Below, in pieces: positions 10,800 through 21,262 of a stretch of DNA of 64,000 nucleotides; the stretch's first letter is position 1, and every line of letters starts with the position of its first letter. Source of the stretch: Leptobrachium leishanense (taxonomy: Eukaryota > Chordata > Amphibia > Anura > Megophryidae). The notes below the pieces were generated by a model that saw only the letters and a list, made by a program, of their open reading frames with translations, had not been told where the DNA came from and made no database searches. The DNA lies in the NCBI GenBank assembly GCA_009667805.1, contig CM019072.1, positions 36,139,519-36,203,518 of the forward strand, read 5' to 3'. The position numbers and the translations under genes were made by a program.

Positions 10800-12047
10800 G
10801 AAACATGCGTCACAAAAAAGAGCTATCAGAAGACCTGTGATAAAGAATTGTTGTGTTGCATTAAGCTGAAAGGGTTGCAAAGCTATCTCGGGGGGCTTAG
10901 ATATTCATTGAGGGGGCTTAGATATTCATCATGCCACGGTTAAACAAATTGACTATAATGGAGACGAATTAGTACGGTGGCTACTCTCCCTAGATGTAAA
11001 AACAAAGTAGAGAGGTTCGGGCCACTAGAGAAAAACAGGTGACTTAAATTATAGGAGATGCAACATTCGGTGACCTTTCTTGAGGAAAAGCTCTGTGCTC
11101 ACCTAAAGGTTTTGCCCTCCATAATTAAATACATTATCCTGGAGTGTCTGGTACTAGGGGATGTGCGTTTCGGGTTTCGGAATTTCCGCGAAATTTCCCG
11201 ATTCGTGTTTTCGGATGCGGCCGATTTTCCGAAAATTTTTAGATCCGAAAATGGCAGATCCGAAAAGTTTTCCGAGCCGAAACGAAATATTTTTGGAGTT
11301 TTCGAATGGACTTGAAATGTGTCGAATCGAAATTTATTGCTTTGAAACGAGAAGAACAGACGTTCCGAAAAAACGAAAATTTCCGAAATTACGAAAAGTC
11401 GATACAAAAAACGAGCAAAGTGACACGAAAATACGAAAAATGGTCGATATTCCGAAAACATGTACAATTCCGAAAAACGAAAATTTCTGAAATCACGAAA
11501 AGTCGATACAAAAAACGAGCTAAGTGACACGAAAATACGAAAAATGGTCGATATTCCAAAAAAAAATGTACACGAAAAACGAGTCGAGCCGAACCGAATC
11601 GAAACAGAAATCGGTCGAAACGAGCCGAATCGAAAAGTTTAAAAATCTGAAAAATCGAACCGAATCGAACCGAAAAAAAAATCGGTGCACAAGCCTATCT
11701 GGTACCCCTCCTCTTTGCTATAATGTTGCAATGATTGGCTTCACTGGTTCCTTGAGCACCCTCTTTTCTTTTTCTTGTTCTACATAAGTATGTTTTTGGG
11801 TGCAGCTCCCACCTTCGGTATCACTCTTCCTGGCAGTGGCCATCCGACGAAGAAGACTCAATGTGCACGGCTCACAATTCTCAACGGGAACCCTAGAATG
11901 ACAGCTAAAGACTTGAAATCATTGGAACTGGCTAACATCTGTATTCATGAGTCAACTGTACGGGAAACATTGAACAGCACTGTCAATGTTGAATGGGATG
12001 TGTTCAATAAAGGCACGAACGATTACAATTGTTTGTTGTTAGCTTAA
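10800..12047 (+). pseudogene. Tc1-like transposase relic
   Basis: A translation from about 10808 gives MRHKKELSEDL-like sequence, then STVATLPR, typical of the Tc1 N-terminal paired-type DNA-binding domain, with several stops and frameshifts. After the hAT insertion, 11835-11970 reads SGHPTKK, NPRMTAKDLKSLE and ESTVRETLN, again DNA-binding domain. The frame then jumps to DVFNKGTNDYN, normally past the end of the gene. The catalytic DDE region is therefore missing. The order of pieces suggests rearrangement or two merged copies. It is non-functional. Confidence 0.75.
11155..11697. mobile_element. Non-autonomous hAT element with perfect 8-bp duplication
   Basis: It begins TAGGGGATGTGCG and ends GTGCACAAGCCTA. 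The flanks TCTGGTAC at 11147-11154 and 11698-11705 are identical. The interior is dominated by CGAAA/CGAA words, with a roughly 100-bp block (ACGAAAAGTCGATAC ... GGTCGATATTCC) present twice, near 11390-11455 and 11495-11560. The open frames on both strands come from this low-complexity sequence. Confidence 0.9.
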
Positions 12048-12162
12048 GCACATTGTGTTTGCCTGTGCTTGTGACGTTGAAGATGAGATGACATTTTATG
12101 AACAATTAAATGCAGAAAACCAGTTAATTCCAAAGGGATCACATACTTTATTGGCCACTGTA

Positions 12163-12493
12163 TCTTTAGGGTTTGTGATTTCTTACTTCTGAAATGTATA
12201 AAGTCTACATAGCAAACTTTATCATTGACACCTTCTGCTTCACAGTCTATGGTTGTAGTCAGGTCAGTCTACGGCTAAATCCTCCGACCAATGTCTTCAT
12301 TGATTATAGATCTTCCCCTGTAATGTGGTAAAACGCCAATCGACATTTTGTTCTTGTCTTTTCAACGATCTTCGAATCCTACAGATCTGACGGAACTGTT
12401 GACCTGTTACTTTCCACAATAAAGAGAAGCGTTTGCGCTGATTAAGACCCGTCTCTGCATCCATCGACTCCGTGAGTTTTATCTGCACACTAG
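12163..12493. other. Unassigned sequence
   Basis: A TTCGAATCC at 12370-12378 resembles a tRNA B box, but no A box or cloverleaf accompanies it. Confidence 0.5.
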
Positions 12494-13378
12494 CAGGGTT
12501 ATTCAAAGAGATCCGAATTGCTTGAGAAAGGTAACCGAACAGTGAAATTCAGAGTACGGTTGCCTTTCCTGGCCATTCGGCTATTCAGAGAGCAGGCAGT
12601 TCGCCAAATGTTGACGCATTGCCTGCACATACGGTGCCTGTTCGAGGGCAGTGAAATCTCCATAGAGAAGCAATGCTTCGTCTATTCAGAGAACACAAAA
12701 CAGCAGTGAAAAGTTGCCGAAATGCCCTGCGGTTCGGTGGTTTCATTCGACAGGTTTATTCAGGCGAATCCCATAGGCTTCAATGTTAAAAATATTCCCG
12801 TTTTAATCCAATATCTAATAAACTGTTGATTATAATATTCTGCAGTAAAAAGTCTCTTTATTTTTAGATTTTTTTAGGATCTTTTAGGCATTTTTTGGGA
12901 TTTTTTTTGCAAACTTTTTTTGTCGTTTTTTCTGTAACAGCCCTTTTTATTATCATTCATTGGATCTTTATATGTAAATTCCAGACATTATCGTTCAGTA
13001 GTTTCTTTGCAAACAGCGTTTCACTTTTCAAACATTCAAGCATACTGTTTTGATTTTTTTTCTTCACTCCATTCGTCTGCGGTGGCTGTTTTTTCCGGCG
13101 GCTGCTCTGCGCTCTGATCGGCTCCTGCTCGGGTTTCTCCGGCGTGTTTGGCAGGGTTAATCCAGATGTTTTTGCGGGTTTCGGTGAGCGCTCGCCGGGT
13201 TTTGCGGTGAGTGTTCAGCAGGTTTGCGGCGGCTTTTCCCTGCGCTTCGACGGCCCTGTGGTGCTTGCTGAATACACCGCAGGGTCGCCGAAATGGGATC
13301 ATCAAATCGCACCGAATTGAAGAGAACGAAAACTCACCGAACGTGCGGTGACTTTTCAATTCTCTTAGAATAACCCTG
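12494..13378. mobile_element. CAGGGTTATTC-family MITE, subfamily A, copy 1
   Basis: Ends are CAGGGTTATTCAAAGAGATC and, inverted, TCTTAGAATAACCCTG. Next come AAGGTAACCGAA-type inner blocks and a GC-rich core (CCGGCGGCTGCTCTGCGC). A shorter relative lies at 49827-50458. The reverse-strand 202-codon frame at 13036-13644 lies mostly inside it and is not conserved in that relative. No clear target duplication here. Confidence 0.75.
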
Positions 13379-14561
13379 TGTGTGTTCCTAAAAGAGTCGA
13401 TTTTTCCACTTGTACCTGTATTAACTTTCGTTTCTGTTATTAACCTTTTTTTTCTTCTCTTGTTTGTCATCAGTTGACATTTTGTTTTGTATCTTTCAGA
13501 TAAAAGGACAGATCTGCAGTGACACCTCAGGACGTAAGTAGGACAATCTCGACGTCCTGCAACACTTGCGTTCCTCAGGTATGAATTAGCAATTAGGAGA
13601 TGGTTCTGCAGTTCAGCATTTTGTCCACAAGTGGGGCCCTGCATTAAAAAACATCATAGGGCGTTCAGCACACCATCGCCTAATGGGTTCTAGCCCCTGG
13701 TGACCGGGCGAAGATCTGTTTTTCATTAGTAAGAAAACCAAATGAATGAGTTGAGGAGGTAATTAACTTAATAATGCATGCGGAGAGAGGGGAAAGCGGC
13801 CGTTTGGGGATCCGAGCTCTGCTGCACTGAGTGTTCTTTAATCCTCTACTTATTTGTAAAGAATATCGCTCCTGATAAAAAAAAAAAAAAAAAAATTTTG
13901 TACACACGGCAGTATGAACATAGATATGTGGATGAGTTGAACGCCTCGGAGCTTTACACATCAGCTTACCGTGAAACCCTTCAAAATATCAACCCACACA
14001 CAGTGCTCCGAGAGACAGATGACTCCCTACTTGTTTTAATAAGCTCAAAGCAGTTTTCAAGGAATCACTGCTATGTCAGGGCATAATGATATCCCTAATA
14101 GGTTTCCCTGGTGTCAAGCTGAGTATTTCTTCGTGACAATCTACCCAGAAGCTGCAACATGCGAGGTGGAATTTCACTCAATGTTGCTTTCAGTAAAGTC
14201 CATAGGTGGGTCGATAGCCCCTGAAACGATCCTGTAGACCAGGGACGATGTTCTCAAGTTGACTTCCCAATTAAATTGTCCGAGAAATGTCCACCACCCC
14301 AGCCAAATGTCCTAAGCCTTGATATCCATAAATCGAAACCAAGTTCAAACATCTAGACCTCTCTGAGGAACACGACTTGTTGAAAAACTGTCAGAATTGC
14401 ATTGGAGCCTTGCAATCTGACGAATGATAAACACAAACGCCAACTTTACACCCTCCTCCTCTGAGAACCTTCGTTGACCCATTTAGTTTCAAAAATACTC
14501 ATACCAGTTTCACCGAGCTCTCCCGTTTCCATCAACCTTTGGCCTCAAAGAAGAGTAACAC
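13379..14561. other. No recognised feature
   Basis: Contains a T/A run near 13878-13895; no coding homology seen. Confidence 0.5.
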
Positions 14562-14565
14562 TTAA

Positions 14566-15427
14566 GGGGTTATTCAGAGATCACCGAAATGTCACCGACA
14601 TTGGCCACGAAATTGCACCGAACGGTGAATGTCCCCATACGGTGCAATTTCGTGGCCATTCGGCTATTCGAAAAGTTGGCAATTCGCAAAAATATTGACG
14701 AATTGCCAGTGAAATACGATGATCTTCAGAAGCAGTGAAATCCCACATAGAGAAGCAATGGTTAATCTATTCAGAGACACCGAACAGCAGAGAAATGTCA
14801 GTGAAATGCCCTGATTTTCGGTGGTTTCATTCGACAGGTTTAATCAGGCAAATCCCGTAGGCTTCAATGTAAAAAACATCAGTTTTTCTCAAATATTTAT
14901 TCAACCGTTCTTTTCATTTGCAGCAAAGTCTCTTTATTTATTTTTTAGGACTCTTTAGGCATTTTTCAGGATATTTGGCGAAATATTTAATTCTGATTTT
15001 CTTTACATGGAGTTCTTTTTAAATTCCATAACAGACCTTTTTATTTTTATTCATAGGACCTTATATATTATTTCCAGGCATTTTCATGCAGTAGCTTTTT
15101 TAAAAAAAAACACCTTTTAAAAGTAGCATTTTTTTGTTGTTGTTTTTTTTACCCCTGTTCGGCAGCTTGTCTGCTTTTCTGTTCGGCGGGTCTTCGGCTT
15201 TTTTTTAGGGTCGATTTGGCGGATCGTCGGATGCATCGGCAGTTTTGCGGCAGTTCTCTGATTCGATATGGCGGCTTTGCAGATGCATTTGTTGGGTCAA
15301 TTTGGGGACTGCACCTAGGGGACCCTGAGGAGAATGCTGAATTGAACGCACGGTCGGCGAATTTAAGTGTGGTGAATGAAAGAACACCGAAATGTCGTTG
15401 ACATTTCAGTGCTCTCTGAATAACCCC
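14566..15427. mobile_element. CAGGGTTATTC-family MITE, subfamily B, complete copy
   Basis: It begins GGGGTTATTCAGAGATCACC and ends TGCTCTCTGAATAACCCC. TTAA flanks both sides (14562-14565, 15428-15431), which could be a TTAA or a TAA/TTA target. Inner motifs GCAAAGTCTCTTTATTTATT and GACCTTTTTATTTTTATTC recur in the pieces at 39.4, 42.2/46.6, 60.4 and 61.4 kb. Confidence 0.8.
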
Positions 15428-15646
15428 TTAATGTCGGCTACTTGTCAAGCCATTTCAAAGGCCTATAGAGTAACATGGTTCCGTTTAGAAGTAAATGGAA
15501 TATTTTGTATGGCACAATCAAATAATACAATAGAATCCCTTTAAACAGGCTATGCTAAGAAACTATCTTGGCATCCATACACATTTAATTGCAGATGTTC
15601 CCAAAAAAAAAGAAAATTGGAATAACTTACTCATATCTCACTAGTC
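15428..15646. other. Unassigned sequence
   Basis: Short AT-rich spacer between two elements. Confidence 0.5.
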
Positions 15647-15654
15647 CTCAAAAC

Positions 15655-16357
15655 TATACATGTGCACAGCACAAAATTTCGTTTTGAACTAATGGATTAG
15701 TCCTAAAATGCAATTTATTTAGTTGCTAAAGAAATTCGTTTTTAGTTCATTAGTATGAAAACTAAATTTCATTCATCCGAAAACCAGTGGATACAATTAC
15801 TATTGTAGTGGCTCCTCAGAGGGCTGAGGTCGCTGCTTGTTCCTCTCTGTATAATGTTTAGAACATCCTCCTGCATTAAGTAATACCCCTCTCTGTATAA
15901 TGTATACAACATCCACCTGCATTAATTAATACCCCTCTCTGTATAATGTATAGAACATCCTCCTGAATTAATTAATATCCCTCTCTGTATAGAACATCCT
16001 CAAGTTATACCTTTCTCTGTATATTGTATATAAAATCCACCTGCATTAATACCCCTCTCTGTATAATGTATAGAACATCCTCCTGCATCAATTAATGCCC
16101 CTCTCTGTATAGAACATCTTACTGCAGTGGCATGTGGAAGGTGCAGAACTTCGGATGTTGCTCTCTTCATTGCTGGTCTCCTTCCCTCATCAATGTAATA
16201 TCACAAAAAGGACTGAAACTAAAATGTAGTGCATTTTATTTTAGTTTCTTTCGTTTTTTGTACTGAGTAGTTTCGTTTCTCTTGAGTCATACGAAAACTA
16301 AATTATCCCGAAATTTGGACTAAATCGTTTTAGTACTAAAACGAATGCACATGTCTA
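15655..16357 (+). mobile_element. Non-autonomous hAT element with perfect duplication and internal tandem array
   Basis: Ends TATACATGTGCAC and CGAATGCACATGTCTA. The flanks CTCAAAAC at 15647-15654 and 16358-16365 are identical. Between 15840 and 16120 a unit of about 46 bp (core CTCTCTGTATAATGTATAGA) repeats about six times. The relative at 18465-19367 lies in the opposite orientation and holds only a remnant of the array. Confidence 0.9.
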
Positions 16358-16492
16358 CTCAAAACTAGGCTACCAAAAGTCATCAGATTCCACCACTCAA
16401 CAGTACAACCTAAAAGGAGGCATAAGCACGTAAATCACACCACTGACATCTGCTCTGGCTTTTCCACAAAGTGGAGCCTTTTGGTTTATAGC

Positions 16493-17463
16493 TAGGGATG
16501 CACCGATACCACTTTTTTAAGGCCGAGTACGAGTACCGATACTTTTTAAAAGTACTCAACGATAACGAGTACCGATACTTTTATTTAATGTCATGTGACG
16601 CTTTCCAATAAGAACAGACCTCGTATAAAAATTTATATGAATTTGCCCCCAGCTCACATGTATTTGCCCCAGCATTCATGGGTTTGCCCCCAGCACTCAT
16701 GGATTTGCCCCCAGCACTCATGGATTTGCCCCCCGCACTCATGGATTTGTCCCCAGCTCTGATGGATATGCCCCCAGCTCTGATGGATTATGCCCCAGCT
16801 TTGATGGATTTGCCCCCAGGTCTCATGGCTTTGCCCCCAGGTCTCATGGCTTTGCCCCCAGGTCTCATGGCTTTGCCCCCAGGTCTCATGGCTTTGCCTC
16901 CAGGTCTCATGGAAATGCCCCCAGGTCTCATGGCTTTGCCTCCAGGTCTCATGGATTTGCCCCCAGGTCTCATGGCTTTGCCCCCAGGTCTCATGGATTT
17001 GCCCCCAGGTCTCATGGCTTTGCCCCCAGGTCTCATGGATTTGCCCCCAGGTCTCATGGCTTTGCCCCCAGGTCTCATGGATTTGCCCCCAGGTCTCATG
17101 GATTTGCCCCCAGGTCTCATGGATTTGCCCGCAGCTCGAACGCTGGGGAAGCTGGCCGCATGCATGAAAAGCACGCGGCCAGTGTTCCCCTCCGGCGCGC
17201 GCGATACTCACACATCCTGAAGGTCCGGTCGCTTGTTGGCAGTGATGCGATCACGTGGCCGCCGGGCGCATCTGTGACGCTGCCTCCAGCTTTTCATGCA
17301 CGTGGCCAGCTTCCCCAGCCCAGCGGATACCGGCAAGCCGGCCCAGCGCTGGCTTCCGGTATCGGCGGGATGTATCGGGCCGTTTGCACGAGTAACAAGT
17401 ACTCGTGCAAACGGCAATATCGGCCCCGATACCGATACTAGCATCGGTATCGGTGCATCCCTA
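16493..17463. mobile_element. Non-autonomous hAT element with perfect duplication and a 21-bp array
   Basis: Starts TAGGGATGCACCGATACC and ends GGTATCGGTGCATCCCTA, inverted. The flanks TTTATAGC at 16485-16492 and 17464-17471 are identical. Inside, 16640-17130 is a 21-bp tandem array. A GCACGAG/CTCGTGC palindrome lies at 17382-17412. No transposase. Confidence 0.95.
16640..17130. repeat. 21-bp minisatellite, about 23 units
   Basis: Unit core TTTGCCCCCAGGTCTCATGG, alternating between GGC and GGA forms. Because 21 is a multiple of three and the unit lacks stops, frames of 128-185 codons stay open on both strands (MALPPGL or MRPGGKA repeats). These are not taken as genes. Confidence 0.95.
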
Positions 17464-17627
17464 TTTATAGCTATTTCCATGTTTCAATAATCAAATGTCA
17501 ACCGGTTACCTGCATTGTCATTTCTGGTAACTTAGGGCTCTATTAACTTCTTCGAGCAAAAGCACTCGCGCAGCGCTATATTTTTTGCGCTCAGCGTTAA
17601 ACGTTAACGCGTGTAAATTAACGCTGG

Positions 17628-18183
17628 TATTACAATCCGAGCGCATTTTTTCATGCGTCAAAAAATAACGTGCATAAAAAAGACATGCAAAAACGCGCAC
17701 GCATTAACGCTGCGCGCAGAAATCGGTGGGCGGACAGTTTTTTCATGCGATTCAGCCAATCAGAATTAAGAACCACAATTGTCTCCCGTTCAGTTTTTGC
17801 GCCTGTCAAAATCAATCTGAGTATATATGCTGCAGCAATAATAAAAACGCGCACAACTTCTCTATTTAATTGTTTGGGTATGTGTAGAATGTGTAACTAT
17901 ACTGTGCTGTATTTTTTTTCGTGCTGGTGTATTTTGTTTCGGCGAGAACGTTCAGATTTGCAGTTACCACCAGCTTTTCAAAGACGTTAAAATCATGCTT
18001 GCAACAGTTGTCCGTTAAAAACTGCGCATAGATTGTAATACCATCCGCGTACCAGCGCACAGACGCATTTGCGCTCACAATGTTAAGTATAGGACGCGCA
18101 ACGTACATTACGCTCGCAAAGGGTTCGCGCAGGTTCACCCGCGGTAGACGTTAACGCGCATTTTTTGCGCGGACATTGTAATA
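17628..18183. mobile_element. Candidate MITE with TATTACAA ends
   Basis: TATTACAATCCGAGCGC on the left is roughly inverted by GCGCGGACATTGTAATA on the right. The interior is rich in GCGC and TTAACGC words and imperfect inverted repeats. It may belong to the same loose family as the TATTACAA palindromes. No coding frame. Confidence 0.5.
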
Positions 18184-18464
18184 CGACGTTCTGCGCAAAG
18201 GGTTTTTCCCCTCGCGTCAATGCGTTTTTTTTCATCTTTCCCATGCTGTGTGCAAGAATAGCACTTTGTTTTTTTTTTCCTTTGCTGGTAAATTATTCTG
18301 ACATCACTATTCAAGTCAACAAAGTAGAGGTATGACATCATGGCCTCATCTATGTAACGAGCCGACTTACGCTTATAAGTGATTCTTGATGATGTCAAAG
18401 TGTGTGCATGAAAACATGAGAATCTCAAAGAAGACCTCATCTAATGTGCTTGCTGTATTCTCGG

Positions 18465-19367
18465 TAGACATGTGCATTCGTTTTAGTACTAAAACGATTT
18501 AGTCCGAATTTTGGGATAATTTAGTTTTCGTTTGACTCAAGAGAAACGAAACTACTCAGTACAAAAAACGAAAGAAACTAAAATAAAATGCACTACATTT
18601 TAGTTTCAGTACTTTTTGTGATATTACATTGATGAGTGAAGGAGACCAGCATTGAAGATCGCAACATCCAAAGTTCTGCACCCTCCACATGCCAATGCAG
18701 TAGGATGTTCTATACAGAGAGGGGCATTAATTAATGCAGGAGGATGTTCTATACATTATACAGAGAGGAGCCTTTTTTTTTTAGGCCTTTAAATCCAGTG
18801 GCTGTGAGCGCTGAGATCAGCTACTTGTTACATAATCTCTCAGTACAATGTATCAGACTCAGCTGTTACAGTAACTGACTGTAACAGCGCTCAGAGTTTC
18901 AGTTAAACAAGGAAATAATATTGTTCTAACCTCTTATATATAAAAATATTATTTACTAGTTTTACTGAAACTCAGCGCTGTGATGAGCAGCAGTCAGTTA
19001 CTGTAACAGCTTTGCCTGACACGGGGCAGTATTACAATGTTGGTGATAACTTAACCAGAGCTGTTGTAAACTGAAAACCTCCATAGGCTATAATGGCTCT
19101 GGGAAGTTTACAACAGCTCTGGTTAAGTTAGCACCAACTATGTAATATGGCCCACATTGTGCTGAGAGTGAGAGATACTGTAACGAGCAGCGATCTCAGC
19201 CCTCTGAGGAGCCACTACAATAGTAATTGTATCCACTGGTTTTCGGATGAATGAAATTAGTTTTCATACTAAAGAACTGAAAACGAATTTCTTTAGTAAC
19301 TAAATAAATTGCATTTTAGGACTAATCCATTAGTTCAAAACGAAATTTTGTGCTGTGCACATGTCTA
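18465..19367 (-). mobile_element. Non-autonomous hAT element, inverted relative of 15655-16357
   Basis: Starts TAGACATGTGCATTCG and ends GTGCACATGTCTA. The flanks ATTCTCGG at 18457-18464 and 19368-19375 are identical. It carries a palindromic MITE at 19023-19153. Blocks such as CTGAGGAGCCACTACAATAG match the other copy in reverse complement. Confidence 0.9.
19023..19153. mobile_element. Palindromic MITE, TATTACAA family, copy 3, nested in a hAT element
   Basis: GGGCAGTATTACAATGTTGG on the left and ACTATGTAATATGGCCC on the right frame the same AACCAGAGCTGTTGTAAACT core as copies 1 and 2. It inserted after the host hAT. Confidence 0.75.
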
Positions 19368-19956
19368 ATTCTCGGTGCCAAAAAAGCGGAAACAAAGCAT
19401 GGAGATAAAAGCAAGCACCTCCGTATCTCATCACGGAGGCGTTTACATGACTTTACTTCAGACAGGCTTCCTGATAGAGTATCTGCAAATAGTAAAAAGA
19501 GGGACACCATGTAATACGTAAAAGAGTTATTATTGCGCATCGTAAGAGGGTCTGCCCAACACCTCATTATAAACATGGCGTAAGAGACAAGGTCTTCTCC
19601 TGGTTTCAGCTCTGTCCCTCGTCTTGTACTAGAAGCAGCGGATAAGAGGTTGCTAGGGTGCGATTTATTGACACGGGAAAGAGCAGATTTCACATTAACC
19701 GCTCACTGGATCGGAGTCACTGATGCGGCACATGATGCATCCTGCCAAAAAAACAAGTTAGCAGCGCTGTTTCTTTTTGTTTATATATAAAACATTTCCC
19801 ATAAAATATGAGAACAATTTATTATATGTATTTTTAATTTAAAGCCGAGATAACAAAGAAATATTTTTGATATGTGTTTTTAATTTAAACATGTTATATG
19901 ATGGCACAGAACAATTTTATATATTTATAGGTTATATGATGGCACAGAACAATTAT

Positions 19957-19958
19957 TA

Positions 19959-19995
<37 letters not shown>
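19957..19995. repeat. (TA)n microsatellite
   Basis: Alternating AT tract at the left border of the fold-back repeat; a shorter tract lies at 20948-20968 at the mirrored position. Confidence 0.9.
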
Positions 19996-19997
<2 letters not shown>

Positions 19998-20284
19998 AGG
20001 GTTGTAGTGGAGGACAAAAAGTGAGATAAAAGGCCTCCACACTATAATTAGTTGTGTTTATTAATGCAGAAGCCACTTGCACATCACAGCAATACCATGA
20101 ATTGCATCCCAGAGCTCCTGTGCCACATTCCCCATATGCAGCAAGGAATTCTGGGTAGGATATGCAAATGACATGTCTCACTTTTATGCATCCTGGTCTG
20201 TTATTACACAGAACCCTAAAATCAATCCTATGCCACACTGTGGCTTTGTAGCAGAGATAAGGTTTATGCAACTGGTCAAAGCCA

Positions 20285-20334
20285 CTCCTAGGACAGCGCT
20301 GTTTCGGGTTTTTTTGGACCCTCATCAGCAGGAG
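20285..20334 (-). ncRNA. Hammerhead-ribozyme-like motif, left arm
   Basis: On the minus strand: CTCCTG, core CTGATGA, stem II GGGT..ACCC with an A-rich loop, core GAAA, self-complementary CAGCGCTG as stem III, then T-C as the cleavage dinucleotide and CTAGGAG. CTCCTG pairs with CTAGGAG as stem I with one bulged T. All conserved core positions of a type I hammerhead are present. A minimal stem III without loop is known in retrozyme and Penelope-type hammerheads, which act as dimers. Activity is inferred. Confidence 0.65.
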
Positions 20335-20677
20335 CTAGGCATGATGACCAGTTGCAGTGGATGCTTGGGACCCGTAGGGCAAATCAGTATCTACAAGGGT
20401 TGTAGTGGAGGACAAAAAGTGAGATAAAAAACCTCCACACTATAATAAGTGTGTTTATTATTGCAGAATCCACTTGCACATCATAGCAATTTGATGAACT
20501 GCATCCCAGAGCTCCTGTGCCACATTCCCCATATGCAGCAAGGAATTCTGGGTAGTATATTATATGTTATAGTGTGGAGGTTTTTTATCTCACTTTTTGT
20601 CCTCCACCACAACCCTTGTAGATACTGATTTGCCCTACGGGTCCCAAGCATCCACTGCAACTGGTCATCATGCCTAG

Positions 20678-20726
20678 CTCCTGCTGATGAGGGTCCAACA
20701 AACCCGAAACAGCGCTGTCGTAGGAG
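20678..20726 (+). ncRNA. Hammerhead-ribozyme-like motif, right arm
   Basis: Same order as the left-arm copy: CTCCTG (20678-20683), CTGATGA (20684-20690), stem II GGGT..ACCC (20691-20705), GAAA (20706-20709), CAGCGCTG (20710-20717), TC (20718-20719), then GTAGGAG. The base after the cleavage site is G rather than C, which loses the first stem I pair. The loop of stem II has one substitution relative to the other copy. Confidence 0.6.
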
Positions 20727-21262
20727 TGGATTTGACCAGTTGCATAAACCTTATCTCTGCTATAAAGCCACGGTGTGGCATAGCATTGATTTTAGGGTTC
20801 TGTGTAATAACAGACCCAGGATGCATAAAAGTGGGACAGATGTCATTTGCATATCCTACCCAGAATTCCTTGCTGCCTATGGGGAGTGTGGCACAGGAGC
20901 TCTGGGATGCAATTCATTGAATTGCTGTGATGCGCAAGTGGCTTCTGTATATATATATATATATATGTAAAATAGCACAAAACAATTTTATATATATATA
21001 TTTTATACGATGGCACAGAACAATTTTATTTATATATATATTTATTTATTTAAATCTTATATGATGGCACAATACAAATATATAAATTTGTGCTGTGCCA
21101 TCATATAGCATGTTTAAATTAAAAAAATGCTACTAATAAATATTGCTGTGTCATCTCTTGTTTAAAATAAAAATACATATAAAAAATTGTTCTGCGTCAT
21201 CTTATGTTTAAAATAAAAATACATATAAAAATTGTTCTGTACCATCATATAACATGTTTAAA

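Larger units (their letters stand above)
10103..12160 (+). mobile_element. Decayed Tc1-like transposon with three nested insertions
   Basis: It is bounded by TA (10101-10102, 12161-12162). The left end GGCAAGAAAAAAGTATGTGAA has its inverted counterpart near 12140-12160 (TCACATACTTTATTGGCCAC), a well-known vertebrate Tc1 end. Later insertions are the hAT MITE at 10326-10508, the palindromic MITE near 10570-10693 and the hAT at 11155-11697. Removing them leaves roughly 1.2 kb, near the size of a Tc1 element with an internal deletion. Confidence 0.85.
19800..21262. repeat. Composite fold-back repeat
   Basis: A unit beginning ACAAGGGTTGTAGTGGAGG at 19996 runs to about 20395. A second, partial unit in the same orientation follows (20395-20560), and an inverted copy occupies about 20575-20950. 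The outer flanks also mirror each other: ATGATGGCACAGAACAATTT motifs on the left and GTGCTGTGCCATCATATAG motifs on the right, ending near 21262. Family unknown. Each full arm carries a hammerhead-like motif. Confidence 0.8.

Noticed and set aside
12360..12385. tRNA-like B box TTCGAATCC
   Set aside because: No A box upstream at proper distance and no acceptor or anticodon stem can be formed.
13036..13644. 202-codon reverse frame
   Set aside because: Lies mostly in a MITE; the corresponding part of the relative at 49827-50458 does not preserve the frame, and no domain is visible.
16654..17220. Overlapping 180-185-codon frames on both strands
   Set aside because: Generated by the 21-bp array inside a hAT element; a stop-free unit of 3n length keeps all such frames open.
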